Below are positions 32,588 to 40,537 of a stretch of DNA of 51,034 nt, one piece after another. A program made the translations under genes and the position numbers. Every line of letters begins with the position of its first letter. Position 1 is the first letter of the stretch. Source of the stretch: Glycomyces sp. L485 (GTDB taxonomy: Bacteria; Actinomycetota; Actinomycetes; Mycobacteriales; Micromonosporaceae); assembly GCF_022548875.1 (NCBI RefSeq), contig NZ_JAKZEW010000032.1, positions 1-51,034 of the forward strand. The letters are read 5' to 3'. The notes beneath the pieces were generated by a model that saw nothing but the letters and a program-made list of their open reading frames with translations, did no database searches and was not told the DNA's origin.

Positions 32588-35346
32588 CGAACTACGCCGA
32601 CTGCCTCCAATGCGGCACAAGCAACCCGCAAGTCGCCCGATTCTGCATGGCATGCGGCTCCGACCTCGGCGCCGACGGCGACCACGCGGTCATGCGCTTC
32701 GTCACCGCGGTCTTCTGCGACATCGCCGGCTCCACGCAGCTGAGCCAGCAGTACGATCCACAGGTCTGGAACACACTCCTCGACGAGTACTTCACGGGCA
32801 CCAAGACGGCCCTCACCTCGACCGGGGGCAGGGTCGAGAAGTTCATCGGAGACGCGGTGGTCGCCGTGTACGGTGCGGTCGCGGCCGAAGGCGACGAGGC
32901 GCCTCGCGCAGTCATGGGAGCCGCCTCGATTCGCGACCAGTTGGAGCACTTCAACAGGGAGACCGCCGCGCGGTACGGTGCGCACTTCCACACCAGGACC
33001 GGCATCGCCTCGGGACGGGTAGTGACCGCGGGCCGCGACTCATCGTTCGCCATCGGCTCGGTCATGAACAAGGCGGCACGACTCCAATCGAGCGCTCCAT
33101 TGGACGGCATCGGCATCGACGTGCGGACCTGGTTCCTCGTGCGAGACCGCTTCCACACCGAGGAACTCGCTCCCGTGCGGGCCAAGGGCTTCGATCATCC
33201 GCTGCGGGTATGGTCGGCGGACCCAGCGCGGCCTCCCGCTCCCGCTCCGCAGCAGATCTTCGTGAACCAGAAACCGCTCTTGGAGACGGTCACGGGAAGG
33301 ATCGATCCGGCAGGGCGCGAATCCGAGCCGCTCCACCTCCATGTCTTCGGAGACATGGGGGTAGGTAAGAGCAGTTTCCTGCTCCAACTGGAACACCTGC
33401 TCCGGCGGGCCGGTCTCCGGACCGTGCCGATGCAGTGCCCTCGGGGACCGGACGAGGAGCTGTGGCAACTCCGCGAGATCGACGAACAGCTCGGCTCGGC
33501 GGAGGGCCTCCCCGTCACGTCGAGAATGTTCTCCGTGCGAGAACTCCAGTGGCAGGTGAGAACGCGCCTCTCCCGGATGTCGACCGGCGACGCCGTTGTC
33601 TACCTGGTCGACGACGCCGACCTGCTGGCCTCGTCGGTGAGCGACTTCTTGACCGCCGCAGTCCTGTCCAGACCGGGTGCGGTGCTCGTGACCTCCGGAT
33701 CCGCCCCCTTGCCAAATGTCGAATCGGTCGCCATCCCGCCTCTGGACGATGCGCACGCCGGCGAGTTCGTCGAACTGCTCCGGCCGGAGCTCGAACTCCA
33801 TTCGCACACCGCCGACGCGACGGAGGTGATCGAACGCGCCCATGGCAATCCGCTCTACATCGAGCAACTCGCGGCGCTGGCCGAAAGCGAGCGCGACCTG
33901 CTCCCACCGGCCGCCGAGGCAGTATTCGGCGCTAGAATCGCACCGTTGACCAGAGAAGAGCGAATGCTGCTCGCGGCCGCCTCGATCCTCGGTATCGACC
34001 GGGCATCCGACCTCTTCACTGTGATGACGGATCTCGACGACGAGGCCGTATTCCAGACATTCGACAGGCTGCAGCAGGCGGCATTCGTTGGCAACCGCAT
34101 GATCGGCGAGGTCTCCTATCAGCACCTGACCGTCAAGGACAGGATCGAGCTGAGGATCCGGATCGCCGCGACTCTGGCGGCGATGAGCCGGACCGACCCC
34201 CAGCTGCTGCTGCTCGCCGTGCAGAACGCGGTGCAGGCGTTCGAGGACGCGGTGAACTCCGAACCGGACCGCGTCCCCGAGGCGCGGGCTCTGGCGGTCG
34301 GTTCCCTGCTCGGTGCCGCACGGTATGCGATCGCGATCACCGAGCCGGTCAAGGCACTCGACTTCGCTGAGCAGGCGATACAGATCGCTGAGGAGGGCGA
34401 GGAGACCGCCTCTCATGAGGAGGCGGTCTCGCTCCATTGCTACGCGCTGGCGGCCGTCGGCCGGCTGGAACAGGCCCGGAAGCTCGCGAGGCGGACGCGG
34501 ACCTCGGAGGCCAACGCTTCGGCTGCCGCGCATCTTGCCGTGACGGCGCTGGTACTGGGTGTGGGAGATCCCAGTGAGGCCAGAAGGAAGGTGGAGCAGG
34601 CATCCGATCCCATGGCTTCCATGCGATTGACCACCTGGGACGGAATCCTCATGGCCAGGAAGGGCGACTATCCGGGCGCGGTGGCGCTGCTCTCCAGCGC
34701 GCATCATGTGGCGCGCGAGTATAGCTACGGCCTGGGGACAGCCGAAGTGTACGGCAATCTCTCGCTGTTCACTGCCCTCGACGATCGCCCGGTCATGGAG
34801 GCATTGGACGCCTTGGAGGTCCTGACCGAGGAGGTGCGGGACACGCCTACGCTTCGTGCGCTCATCGAATGCTCGAAGGCGCTGGTCCAGGGGTTCGAGG
34901 GAAGCACCGAAGCGGCTCTGGACCTGCTCGAACGGGTCGAACGACTGTTCACCGACATTGGCTACCAGCCGGGCCGGGCGCAGATCGCACAATTCAGAGG
35001 CAACATCCACTTTCTGTCCGGAGACATGGCCAAGGCGGCGGGGTGGTGGCGTGCGTCCGCCGCAGGCAACGCGGCAATGGCTAACTTCGCACAGCAGGAG
35101 CGGGACCTGGTCAAGTCCTGGCTGCTGCGGCCCGACGGCGCTCCGCCGGACGTCTCGGCGCTCGAGCGGGCAGACGACTGGGAGGCGCGGCTGCTCTTGT
35201 TCTTGATCCGCGGGAGGGCAGATGAGACGTCGGCCGCTCAGCGGTCTGCCGAGTCGGAGATCCTGATCCCGGTACGAGGGCGCGCCGCGATGTTCGCTCG
35301 ACGGCTTTGGGAGCACTCAACGGAGCGGCTCGGTCAGATTCCTTAG
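32581..35346 (+). CDS. Regulator: zinc ribbon, class III cyclase domain, ATPase, TPR
   Basis: The product has 921 residues from ATG 32581, behind GGAGGAGGAG and overlapping the peptide gene by 7 bp. Residues 8-25 form a zinc ribbon (C8-x2-C11, C22-x2-C25). Residues about 38-215 are a class III nucleotide cyclase domain with metal ligands D47 (FCDIAGST) and D91 (EKFIGDAVVAVYG) and an N-K-A-A-R-L transition-state motif at 163-168, so it may be active. A P-loop GDMGVGKSS at 257-265 starts an AAA/STAND-type ATPase, and the C-terminal half is TPR-like helices. Similar proteins are multi-domain signalling regulators in actinomycetes. It closes the plus operon. Confidence 0.8.
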   Translation: MVTNYADCLQCGTSNPQVARFCMACGSDLGADGDHAVMRFVTAVFCDIAGSTQLSQQYDPQVWNTLLDEYFTGTKTALTSTGGRVEKFIGDAVVAVYGAVAAEGDEAPRAVMGAASIRDQLEHFNRETAARYGAHFHTRTGIASGRVVTAGRDSSFAIGSVMNKAARLQSSAPLDGIGIDVRTWFLVRDRFHTEELAPVRAKGFDHPLRVWSADPARPPAPAPQQIFVNQKPLLETVTGRIDPAGRESEPLHLHVFGDMGVGKSSFLLQLEHLLRRAGLRTVPMQCPRGPDEELWQLREIDEQLGSAEGLPVTSRMFSVRELQWQVRTRLSRMSTGDAVVYLVDDADLLASSVSDFLTAAVLSRPGAVLVTSGSAPLPNVESVAIPPLDDAHAGEFVELLRPELELHSHTADATEVIERAHGNPLYIEQLAALAESERDLLPPAAEAVFGARIAPLTREERMLLAAASILGIDRASDLFTVMTDLDDEAVFQTFDRLQQAAFVGNRMIGEVSYQHLTVKDRIELRIRIAATLAAMSRTDPQLLLLAVQNAVQAFEDAVNSEPDRVPEARALAVGSLLGAARYAIAITEPVKALDFAEQAIQIAEEGEETASHEEAVSLHCYALAAVGRLEQARKLARRTRTSEANASAAAHLAVTALVLGVGDPSEARRKVEQASDPMASMRLTTWDGILMARKGDYPGAVALLSSAHHVAREYSYGLGTAEVYGNLSLFTALDDRPVMEALDALEVLTEEVRDTPTLRALIECSKALVQGFEGSTEAALDLLERVERLFTDIGYQPGRAQIAQFRGNIHFLSGDMAKAAGWWRASAAGNAAMANFAQQERDLVKSWLLRPDGAPPDVSALERADDWEARLLLFLIRGRADETSAAQRSAESEILIPVRGRAAMFARRLWEHSTERLGQIP

Positions 35347-35647
35347 CACGCCGTAGATATCGGACGACCGACGCGCTGTGGCGATCGCGTCCGCAGTTCC
35401 TTGCGGGTCCGAGGCGGCATCGGGCTGCAGGAAGACGCGCGCGAGCGGAAGTTCGTTTCATGACGTGCAGTGATCGTCTCTGCGTCGGTAGTGGGAGCGC
35501 CTGGCGGCTGCACAGCCTCCAGCCTGCTACTGGGCTCCCTGGCGACTACCCGGACCGGACTCGCACCGGCAAGCACCGACGAGCTTCAGACCAGCTCATG
35601 ATCGTGTTTGACCACCTACCAATCGTTCGGCGTACGAATGACCGAGG
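35347..35647. other. Convergent intergenic region
   Basis: This 301-bp gap lies between the converging regulator and thioesterase genes. I see no gene. A GC-rich inverted repeat GGGAGC (35493-35498) ... GCTCCC (35534-35539) with internal pairing could help terminate transcripts, but it lacks a U-tract. A T-arm-like string on the minus strand (about 35560-35574) is not part of a recognisable tRNA. Confidence 0.4.
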
Positions 35648-36439
35648 CTAGATGAGTTCGACATGAGTGTCGGAATCGCGCGGGGCCGGGTGGTGGCGGT
35701 CGACGGTTCGGCGGAGGATCTCGATGACGGGGCGGTCGTCGTCCTCGAAGTAGAAATGGTCGCCGGTCACGTCGTGGCGCTCCAGCGGTTGCGAGGTGAC
35801 GTCCTGCCAACGTGTGGCGCCCTCGCCGTCCACGTGCGGGTCGTCGGCGCCGACGACGCTGACCACCGGGACGTCGAGCGGGCGTGCCGGTCGGAATGCG
35901 TAGGCAGCCACCATGCAGAAGTCGCGACGGAGCGGCTCGAGCAGCAGCGCCGCCGCCGCCGCGGAGCCACTTTCGATCTCGGGCGGTATGCCGCCGAAGA
36001 AACGGACCTCCTCTGCGAATTCACCGGGTCCGAGGGCGGCGAGCCGCTTCACGCGATCGGACGGCAGGAGCGGCGGGCCCGCGCAGCCCGAAACAGCCAG
36101 GGCCGCCGGGCCTTCGCGCAGTCGTCGCGCGGTCTCGAAGGCCACCAGGGCTCCCAGGCTGTGTCCGAAGAGGAAGTACGGCCCGGTGGCGTGCGCGGTG
36201 ATCGCTTCGGCGGCGGCCTCGGCGAGTTCGGCGATGTCGTCGAGGCGGGGTTCGGCGAAGCGGTGGCCGGTGCCGGGTGCGCAGACCGCGACGACGCGGG
36301 CCAGGTCTTGGAAGCCGGGCTGCCAGTCCAGGAATCGGTCGGACCGCCCGCCCGCGTGCACGAAGGTGTAGAGGTTCGGGCCGGAGTCGGGCGCGTCGTC
36401 GGCCTCGATGAACCATCCTCTGCGTCTCGGCGTCGGCAT
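35648..36439 (-). CDS. Type II thioesterase
   Basis: The product has 263 residues from the ATG at 36439, with GGGAGAAG upstream and a 1-base TGATG overlap with the PPTase stop. The alpha/beta-hydrolase triad is visible: Ser in FLFGHSLGALVAFE, Asp in VVGADDPHVDG, His in VTGDHFYFEDD. The N-terminus has LYTFVHAGGRSDRF, usual for stand-alone NRPS/PKS editing thioesterases. It should clear misprimed or stalled acyl groups from the carrier domains of this cluster, or release the product, since the NRPS has no thioesterase domain of its own. It is the last gene of the long minus operon. Confidence 0.88.
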   Translation of the reverse strand: MPTPRRRGWFIEADDAPDSGPNLYTFVHAGGRSDRFLDWQPGFQDLARVVAVCAPGTGHRFAEPRLDDIAELAEAAAEAITAHATGPYFLFGHSLGALVAFETARRLREGPAALAVSGCAGPPLLPSDRVKRLAALGPGEFAEEVRFFGGIPPEIESGSAAAAALLLEPLRRDFCMVAAYAFRPARPLDVPVVSVVGADDPHVDGEGATRWQDVTSQPLERHDVTGDHFYFEDDDRPVIEILRRTVDRHHPAPRDSDTHVELI

Positions 36440-37125
36440 CAGACTCTTCTCCCTGTCGTCGGCGGGGTGGGAAAGACGTGGTGCAGGCGGCATCTGAGCC
36501 GTCGACCCTTGGGTTCGCAGACGAGCGACACCGTGTGGCGGCCCGCAGCGAAGCGCTTGAAGCGCCACTGTCGGAGGAGGCGGCCTGCGGGCGGCGAAGG
36601 GTCGAGGGTCGTGGCTCGGACCCGAGCGGTGAGGCCCTCGCCGGTGGCCTTGCCGTAGGCCTCCTTCAGTGTCCACAGCGCTGTTCGAAGCGGACTGCGT
36701 GATTCATTGGGCACCAGCGCGAGGCGTACGCGTTCTTCGGCGGTGAAGGCGAAGGCGTCGACGTCCTGCCCGACCGCGTCGGCGACCTCGACGTCGATGC
36801 CGCATTCGGCGCCGTCGGCGATCGCGCACGCGACCGCGCCGTCGGTGTGGGACAGGTTGAAGCGCAGCGTCGAATCGGGGGCCGCGATCGCGGGCTTGCC
36901 GCTTCGGGAGGCCGTGAACCGCCACTGCGCGGCGACAACGCCGTCGGTAAGCGCGCTCAGTGCGCACCGCAGGAGCGCGTGCGCGGTGAGGTACTGGCTT
37001 CTGGTGTAAGGGTATGCGAAGCGTTCCAGGCGGTCTCGCTCGTCGTCGGCGAGCATGGCGCGCAGGCGGGACGCCTCCGCCCGGTGTTCCTCAACCGGGG
37101 GCACCACCCACACGTGGACCGTCAC
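36439..37125 (-). CDS. Sfp-type 4'-phosphopantetheinyl transferase
   Basis: The product has 228 residues from the GTG at 37125, which overlaps the preceding stop as GTGA. Family motifs are visible: LRFNLSHTDGAVACAIAD, ECGIDVEVAD (G-I-D-V/I-E with the Mg-binding acid pair), and WTLKEAYGKATGEGL (W-x-x-KEA-x-x-K). It transfers phosphopantetheine from CoA to the active serines of carrier proteins. Likely substrates in the operon are the NRPS carrier domain, the free ACP at 38764-39027 and the carrier domain at the end of the cupin/MetRS-like protein. Confidence 0.9.
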   Translation of the reverse strand: MTVHVWVVPPVEEHRAEASRLRAMLADDERDRLERFAYPYTRSQYLTAHALLRCALSALTDGVVAAQWRFTASRSGKPAIAAPDSTLRFNLSHTDGAVACAIADGAECGIDVEVADAVGQDVDAFAFTAEERVRLALVPNESRSPLRTALWTLKEAYGKATGEGLTARVRATTLDPSPPAGRLLRQWRFKRFAAGRHTVSLVCEPKGRRLRCRLHHVFPTPPTTGRRV

Positions 37126-38144
37126 CGCAGGGCCCACAGGTGTTCCTTCGCGGTGGCGGGATCGCCGGGCCACAGGCGAAGTTCGCCGGTGTCGGGGCGG
37201 AGCATGGCCGCCGCGACCGTGCGCTCGCGGCGGATGTCGCCGTTGTCGGGCACGTTGACCGGGCGGCCCGCCAGGAGTCGGTGGTGGCCCTCGACGTCGT
37301 CCGCGTCGGGGATGCCCGCGGTGTGGACGGCCTCGAGCCGCCTCTTCGAGGAATTCTTCGCGAAGACGTGGATCTCGTCGTGTACGGCGAAGTCCGGGTG
37401 CAGGAAGTGGTTGGTGTGGACCAGTTCCGGGCCTTCGAGGAGCCGGCGCTCCGTCCCAAGTGCCTCGACGCAGGCGGCGCGGTCGGCGCCGCAGACGGTG
37501 AACGAGCGCGAACTGGCGAGCCTAAGCCCGCTGAGGATCTCCACCGCTTGGTCGACGCTGTCGGCGTTGTCGAGGACGTGCCGGATCGCAAGGTACGGCG
37601 GCACTCCGGGCTTCCACGTCCCTCCGATGACGAGGTTGAGGCCGACGGCCACCCCGGCGTCGTTGACGCCGAGGTAGCCGAGGAGGCCTCCGAAGCTGAG
37701 CACCAGCGAGCGGTGGCGCGGTCCGGAGACGGCGAGGACTGCGATCTGGTCGTCGAGGTTCCCGTTCAAGTCCACGGTCTGGGCCAGGACGGGCCGGCCC
37801 CGCGCGGACGCGTAGGTGGTGCAGTCGCCTGCGGTGATTCGGCTGTAACCGAGGAGCTCGCGGCGCAGTTGGAGCAGCCATGCCTCGTCTAGGTCGATGC
37901 CGGCGCCGGCGGCCAGGCCGTCGATCTCCTCGGCGAGGTCAGGGAGTGCCTCGGCGACGGCCTTGCTGTGGGCGGTGATCGCGAGGCGCACCGCGCGGCG
38001 GTCCAGGGGCCGGTCGGTCAGGTGGTCGAGTCGGGCGAGCGCGTCGTCGAGGAAGGCACGGAGCCGTTCCGCGATGGCACGCCCGTGCGCAAGGCCCCGC
38101 TCGCGGGGCCCTCCAGCGAGTTCGATGTGCGTCATGTCATTCAC
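37122..38144 (-). CDS. C45-family Ntn hydrolase (acyl-CoA:6-APA acyltransferase-like)
   Basis: The product has 340 residues from GTG 38144, which overlaps the GNAT stop (GTGA); ATG 38135 is an alternative. The family keeps a self-processing cysteine. Here GDCTTYASARGRPVLAQTVD (Cys about residue 108) is the expected nucleophile, preceded by the RELLGYSRITA helix and followed by NLDDQIAVLAV and GLLGYLGVNDAGVAVGLNLV. Autocleavage before this Cys would give two subunits. Members hydrolyse or form amide bonds, as in penicillin acyltransferase. Next to a GNAT, it may remove an N-acyl protecting group from a hydrazine or amino group late in the pathway. Confidence 0.82.
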   Translation of the reverse strand: MNDMTHIELAGGPRERGLAHGRAIAERLRAFLDDALARLDHLTDRPLDRRAVRLAITAHSKAVAEALPDLAEEIDGLAAGAGIDLDEAWLLQLRRELLGYSRITAGDCTTYASARGRPVLAQTVDLNGNLDDQIAVLAVSGPRHRSLVLSFGGLLGYLGVNDAGVAVGLNLVIGGTWKPGVPPYLAIRHVLDNADSVDQAVEILSGLRLASSRSFTVCGADRAACVEALGTERRLLEGPELVHTNHFLHPDFAVHDEIHVFAKNSSKRRLEAVHTAGIPDADDVEGHHRLLAGRPVNVPDNGDIRRERTVAAAMLRPDTGELRLWPGDPATAKEHLWALR

Positions 38145-38758
38145 AGCGACGGGTTGACGGCCTTGCCCCGGTCGCGGAGCTGGTCCTTCACCGACGGCCA
38201 TTCGTTCGCGAGCACCGAGTAGTAGACGGCGTCGCGCCTGCGGCCTCCCGGCATGTAGTTGAAGCTGCGCAGCACGCCCTCCTCGCGGGCGCCGATCTTG
38301 CGCAGACCGGCGCGGGCACGCGCGTTGAGCACGTCGGTCTTGAACTCGACGCGGACGGCGCCCATGTCCTCGAATGCGTGTTGGAGCAGCAGGTACTTGG
38401 CCCAGCGGTTGACGCCCTGGCCTTGGAAGTCGACGCCGAGCCAGGACCAGCCGATCTCGAGTCGCCGGTCGGCCTCGGCCATGTTGCCGTAGCTGGAGCT
38501 GCCGGCGGCTCGCTCGGTGGCCTTGTCGACGATGGTGAAGACGGCGCGCCGTCCGGCGGCCTGGTCGGCGACCATGGCGTCGAAGAGCGCGTCGAAGTCG
38601 GCGGCCGTGTCGACTCGGCTGACGAAGTAGTCCCAGATGCCGTCGCCGAACGCGATCTTGCGCAGCGGTTCGCGGTGGGCCTCGGTCACCGGCCTCAGTT
38701 GAACGTGGTCGTTCTCGAGGACGGCCGAGGCGGTCCGGTTCCACGCGGTGTCGGTCAT
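38141..38758 (-). CDS. GNAT-family N-acyltransferase
   Basis: The product has 205 residues from ATG 38758, with GAAGGG about 9 nt upstream; ATG 38767, overlapping the ACP stop as ATGA, is also possible. It is a RimJ/RimL-type GNAT: VQLRPVTEAHREPLRKIAF at the start, EIGWSWLGVDFQGQGVNRWA as the acyl-CoA binding segment and VRVEFKTDVLNARARAGLRK near the end. Gene order acyl-AMP ligase-ACP-GNAT resembles triacsin-type clusters, where a GNAT acylates hydrazinoacetate before loading. The donor is unknown; protection of the hydrazine nitrogen is inference. Confidence 0.85.
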   Translation of the reverse strand: MTDTAWNRTASAVLENDHVQLRPVTEAHREPLRKIAFGDGIWDYFVSRVDTAADFDALFDAMVADQAAGRRAVFTIVDKATERAAGSSSYGNMAEADRRLEIGWSWLGVDFQGQGVNRWAKYLLLQHAFEDMGAVRVEFKTDVLNARARAGLRKIGAREEGVLRSFNYMPGGRRRDAVYYSVLANEWPSVKDQLRDRGKAVNPSL

Positions 38759-38763
38759 CGGTG

Positions 38764-39027
38764 TCATCCCTTCTGGTCTGCGTGGGGTCGGAGGGCGTCG
38801 ACGACGTCGCCAAGGGTGCGCATGCCGGCGAGGTCGTCTTCGGTGAAGCTCTCGAGGCCGACTTCGGCGGCCTTGCAAAGCGAGGTGAGGAACAGGACCT
38901 TGTTCAGGGAGGTGAGCCCGTAGGTTTCAACGAGGTCCTCGCCGAGGTCGAGGGAGGTCGGGTCGGGTCGGTCGCGCAGGACCTGCGCGAGCTGCTCGCG
39001 GGCCAGGGTGTCGATGTCAGCGGGCAT
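38764..39027 (-). CDS. Free-standing acyl carrier protein
   Basis: The product has 87 residues from the ATG at 39027, overlapping the ligase gene by 11 bp. The phosphopantetheine serine is S40 in ETYGLTSLNKVLFL, where the usual DSL is TSL. Helix IV (LGDVVDALRPH) closes the fold. It probably carries the hydrazinoacetyl group, or an acylated form, activated by the adjacent AMP ligase. Confidence 0.88.
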   Translation of the reverse strand: MPADIDTLAREQLAQVLRDRPDPTSLDLGEDLVETYGLTSLNKVLFLTSLCKAAEVGLESFTEDDLAGMRTLGDVVDALRPHADQKG

Positions 39028-40537
39028 GGATGCCTTCTTTCGGGTCGTCGATGCGGGCTCGGTACCGCTCGTGGATGCGTTTGCGGATCGGTTTGAACTG
39101 GGAGGTGAGCAGCCCGTTGTCGATGGTGAACGGCTCGTCGGCGGTGATCACTCTGGCGATGCGCTCGTCGGGTTCGGACGCGGCGTTGACCGCTTCGAGC
39201 GCCGCCGTGATCGCCTCGGCGTCGACCGGGCCGGGGGGCGGGGAGACGACGGCGACCAGCTCGGTCTGGGCGGGGCAGTACAGGACGCACTCGGCGACGG
39301 CGCCGGTGTCGCGGAAGCGGGTCTCGACGGGGCGGACGATAACCTTCTTGCCGTTGTCGAGGACTATGAGGTCGTCAGCGCGGCCGTGGATGTACAGGAA
39401 GCCGTCGTCGTCGAGGTGGCCGAGATCGCCGGTGCGGACGACGCCGCCCAGCTTGAACATCCGCTCGCTCTCTCCTGGCGGGGCGTAGGTGTAGGCGGTG
39501 TTGACCGGGTGGTCGCTGCGGACACGGACCACGCCATCGTCGCCGATGAGGATCTCCTTGCCGGGGAGGGCCTTGCCGACGCTACCTTCGCGGTGGGCGC
39601 CGGGGTGGTTCTTAGTGGCGATGCAGGTCTCGTTGAGACCGTAGCCTTCGAAGATCGGAAGCCCGGCTTCGTTGAAGAACCGCAGCATGGCCTGGTCGGC
39701 GGGGGCCGATCCGGTCCACAGGTAGCGGATGCGCGAGCCGAACAGCTCGGCGGCTGCCTTCGAGGAGTCGACGCCGTCGGCGAGGCGCCCTTCGATGTGC
39801 CGCTTCGCGGTGTCGAAGAACGCGGGCACGCCCATGACGACGGTCGGCTCCACCGCGGGCATCACGGCGAACACCGACTGGAAGGTCGTGATGGTGATGT
39901 CGTGGCCCCAGCGCAGCGCCGAGTAGAGCCAGTAGCGCTGCTGGAGCAGCGACAGCGGCAGGAAGACGAGGACGTCGTCGCCGGGGCGGTGCCCGAAGAT
40001 GCCTTGGACGTCGCGCAGCGAGGAGTCGACGCTCGCGGCGGTGGCCTCGAGTCCCTTGGGGATTCCGGTGGAGCCCGAGGTGAACTTGACGGTGGTGCAT
40101 TCGCCCGGTTCCCACAGGAGGTTCCCGAGTTCCGGAGGGTCCTCGTCGGCGTGCCCGGCGATCTCGGCGATCGGGCGCACGGTGGCCGGCGCGCCGCCGG
40201 GGACCGGGACGTCGGTGTAGAGCAGGTCGAGGTCGTAGCGCTCCACTAGTTCGGCGTCGGGCGTGAACTTGCCGGGCTCGAACCCGGCGGTCTGGGCCTT
40301 GAGCATCAGCGCGGCGAGGTCCAGCAGTACCCATTCGAGGCGGTTGGCGGCGAGGACGCCGATCCGGTCGCCTTCTCGGATGCCATTGCGCCCCAGGGCT
40401 CCGGCGACGGCGCGGGCGCGGTCGTGCAGTTCGGACAGCGGCATGCGGCGACGGTGCCCGAGCCCGGCGACGGTGAGGGCACCGTCGTGGTTCGGGCGTT
40501 CGGCGATGATGCGGTTGACGATCGATTCGGTCATCAT
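39017..40537 (-). CDS. Acyl-AMP ligase (ANL superfamily)
   Basis: The product has 506 residues from the ATG at 40537 (ATGATG; GGGAG upstream; ATGA overlap with the NRPS stop). Motifs include VKFTSGSTGIPKGLEA (P-loop), FEGYGLNETCIA, VVRTGDLGHLDDDGFLYIHG and SQFKPIRKRI with the catalytic lysine. It activates a carboxylic acid as adenylate and, given the next gene, loads it on the free ACP. In hydrazinoacetic-acid pathways such ligases activate hydrazinoacetate or its N-acyl form. It is shorter than fatty acyl-CoA synthetases and has no carrier domain fused. Confidence 0.87.
   Translation of the reverse strand: MMTESIVNRIIAERPNHDGALTVAGLGHRRRMPLSELHDRARAVAGALGRNGIREGDRIGVLAANRLEWVLLDLAALMLKAQTAGFEPGKFTPDAELVERYDLDLLYTDVPVPGGAPATVRPIAEIAGHADEDPPELGNLLWEPGECTTVKFTSGSTGIPKGLEATAASVDSSLRDVQGIFGHRPGDDVLVFLPLSLLQQRYWLYSALRWGHDITITTFQSVFAVMPAVEPTVVMGVPAFFDTAKRHIEGRLADGVDSSKAAAELFGSRIRYLWTGSAPADQAMLRFFNEAGLPIFEGYGLNETCIATKNHPGAHREGSVGKALPGKEILIGDDGVVRVRSDHPVNTAYTYAPPGESERMFKLGGVVRTGDLGHLDDDGFLYIHGRADDLIVLDNGKKVIVRPVETRFRDTGAVAECVLYCPAQTELVAVVSPPPGPVDAEAITAALEAVNAASEPDERIARVITADEPFTIDNGLLTSQFKPIRKRIHERYRARIDDPKEGIHAR

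Noticed and set aside
35500-35575. tRNA-like T-arm on the minus strand
   Set aside because: A T-arm-like string is present, but no acceptor, D-arm or anticodon arm can be formed around it.
37122-38144. DVEGH in the C45 protein as a link to the RiPP peptides
   Set aside because: The string occurs inside a folded enzyme of another operon at a variable position and is most likely coincidence.
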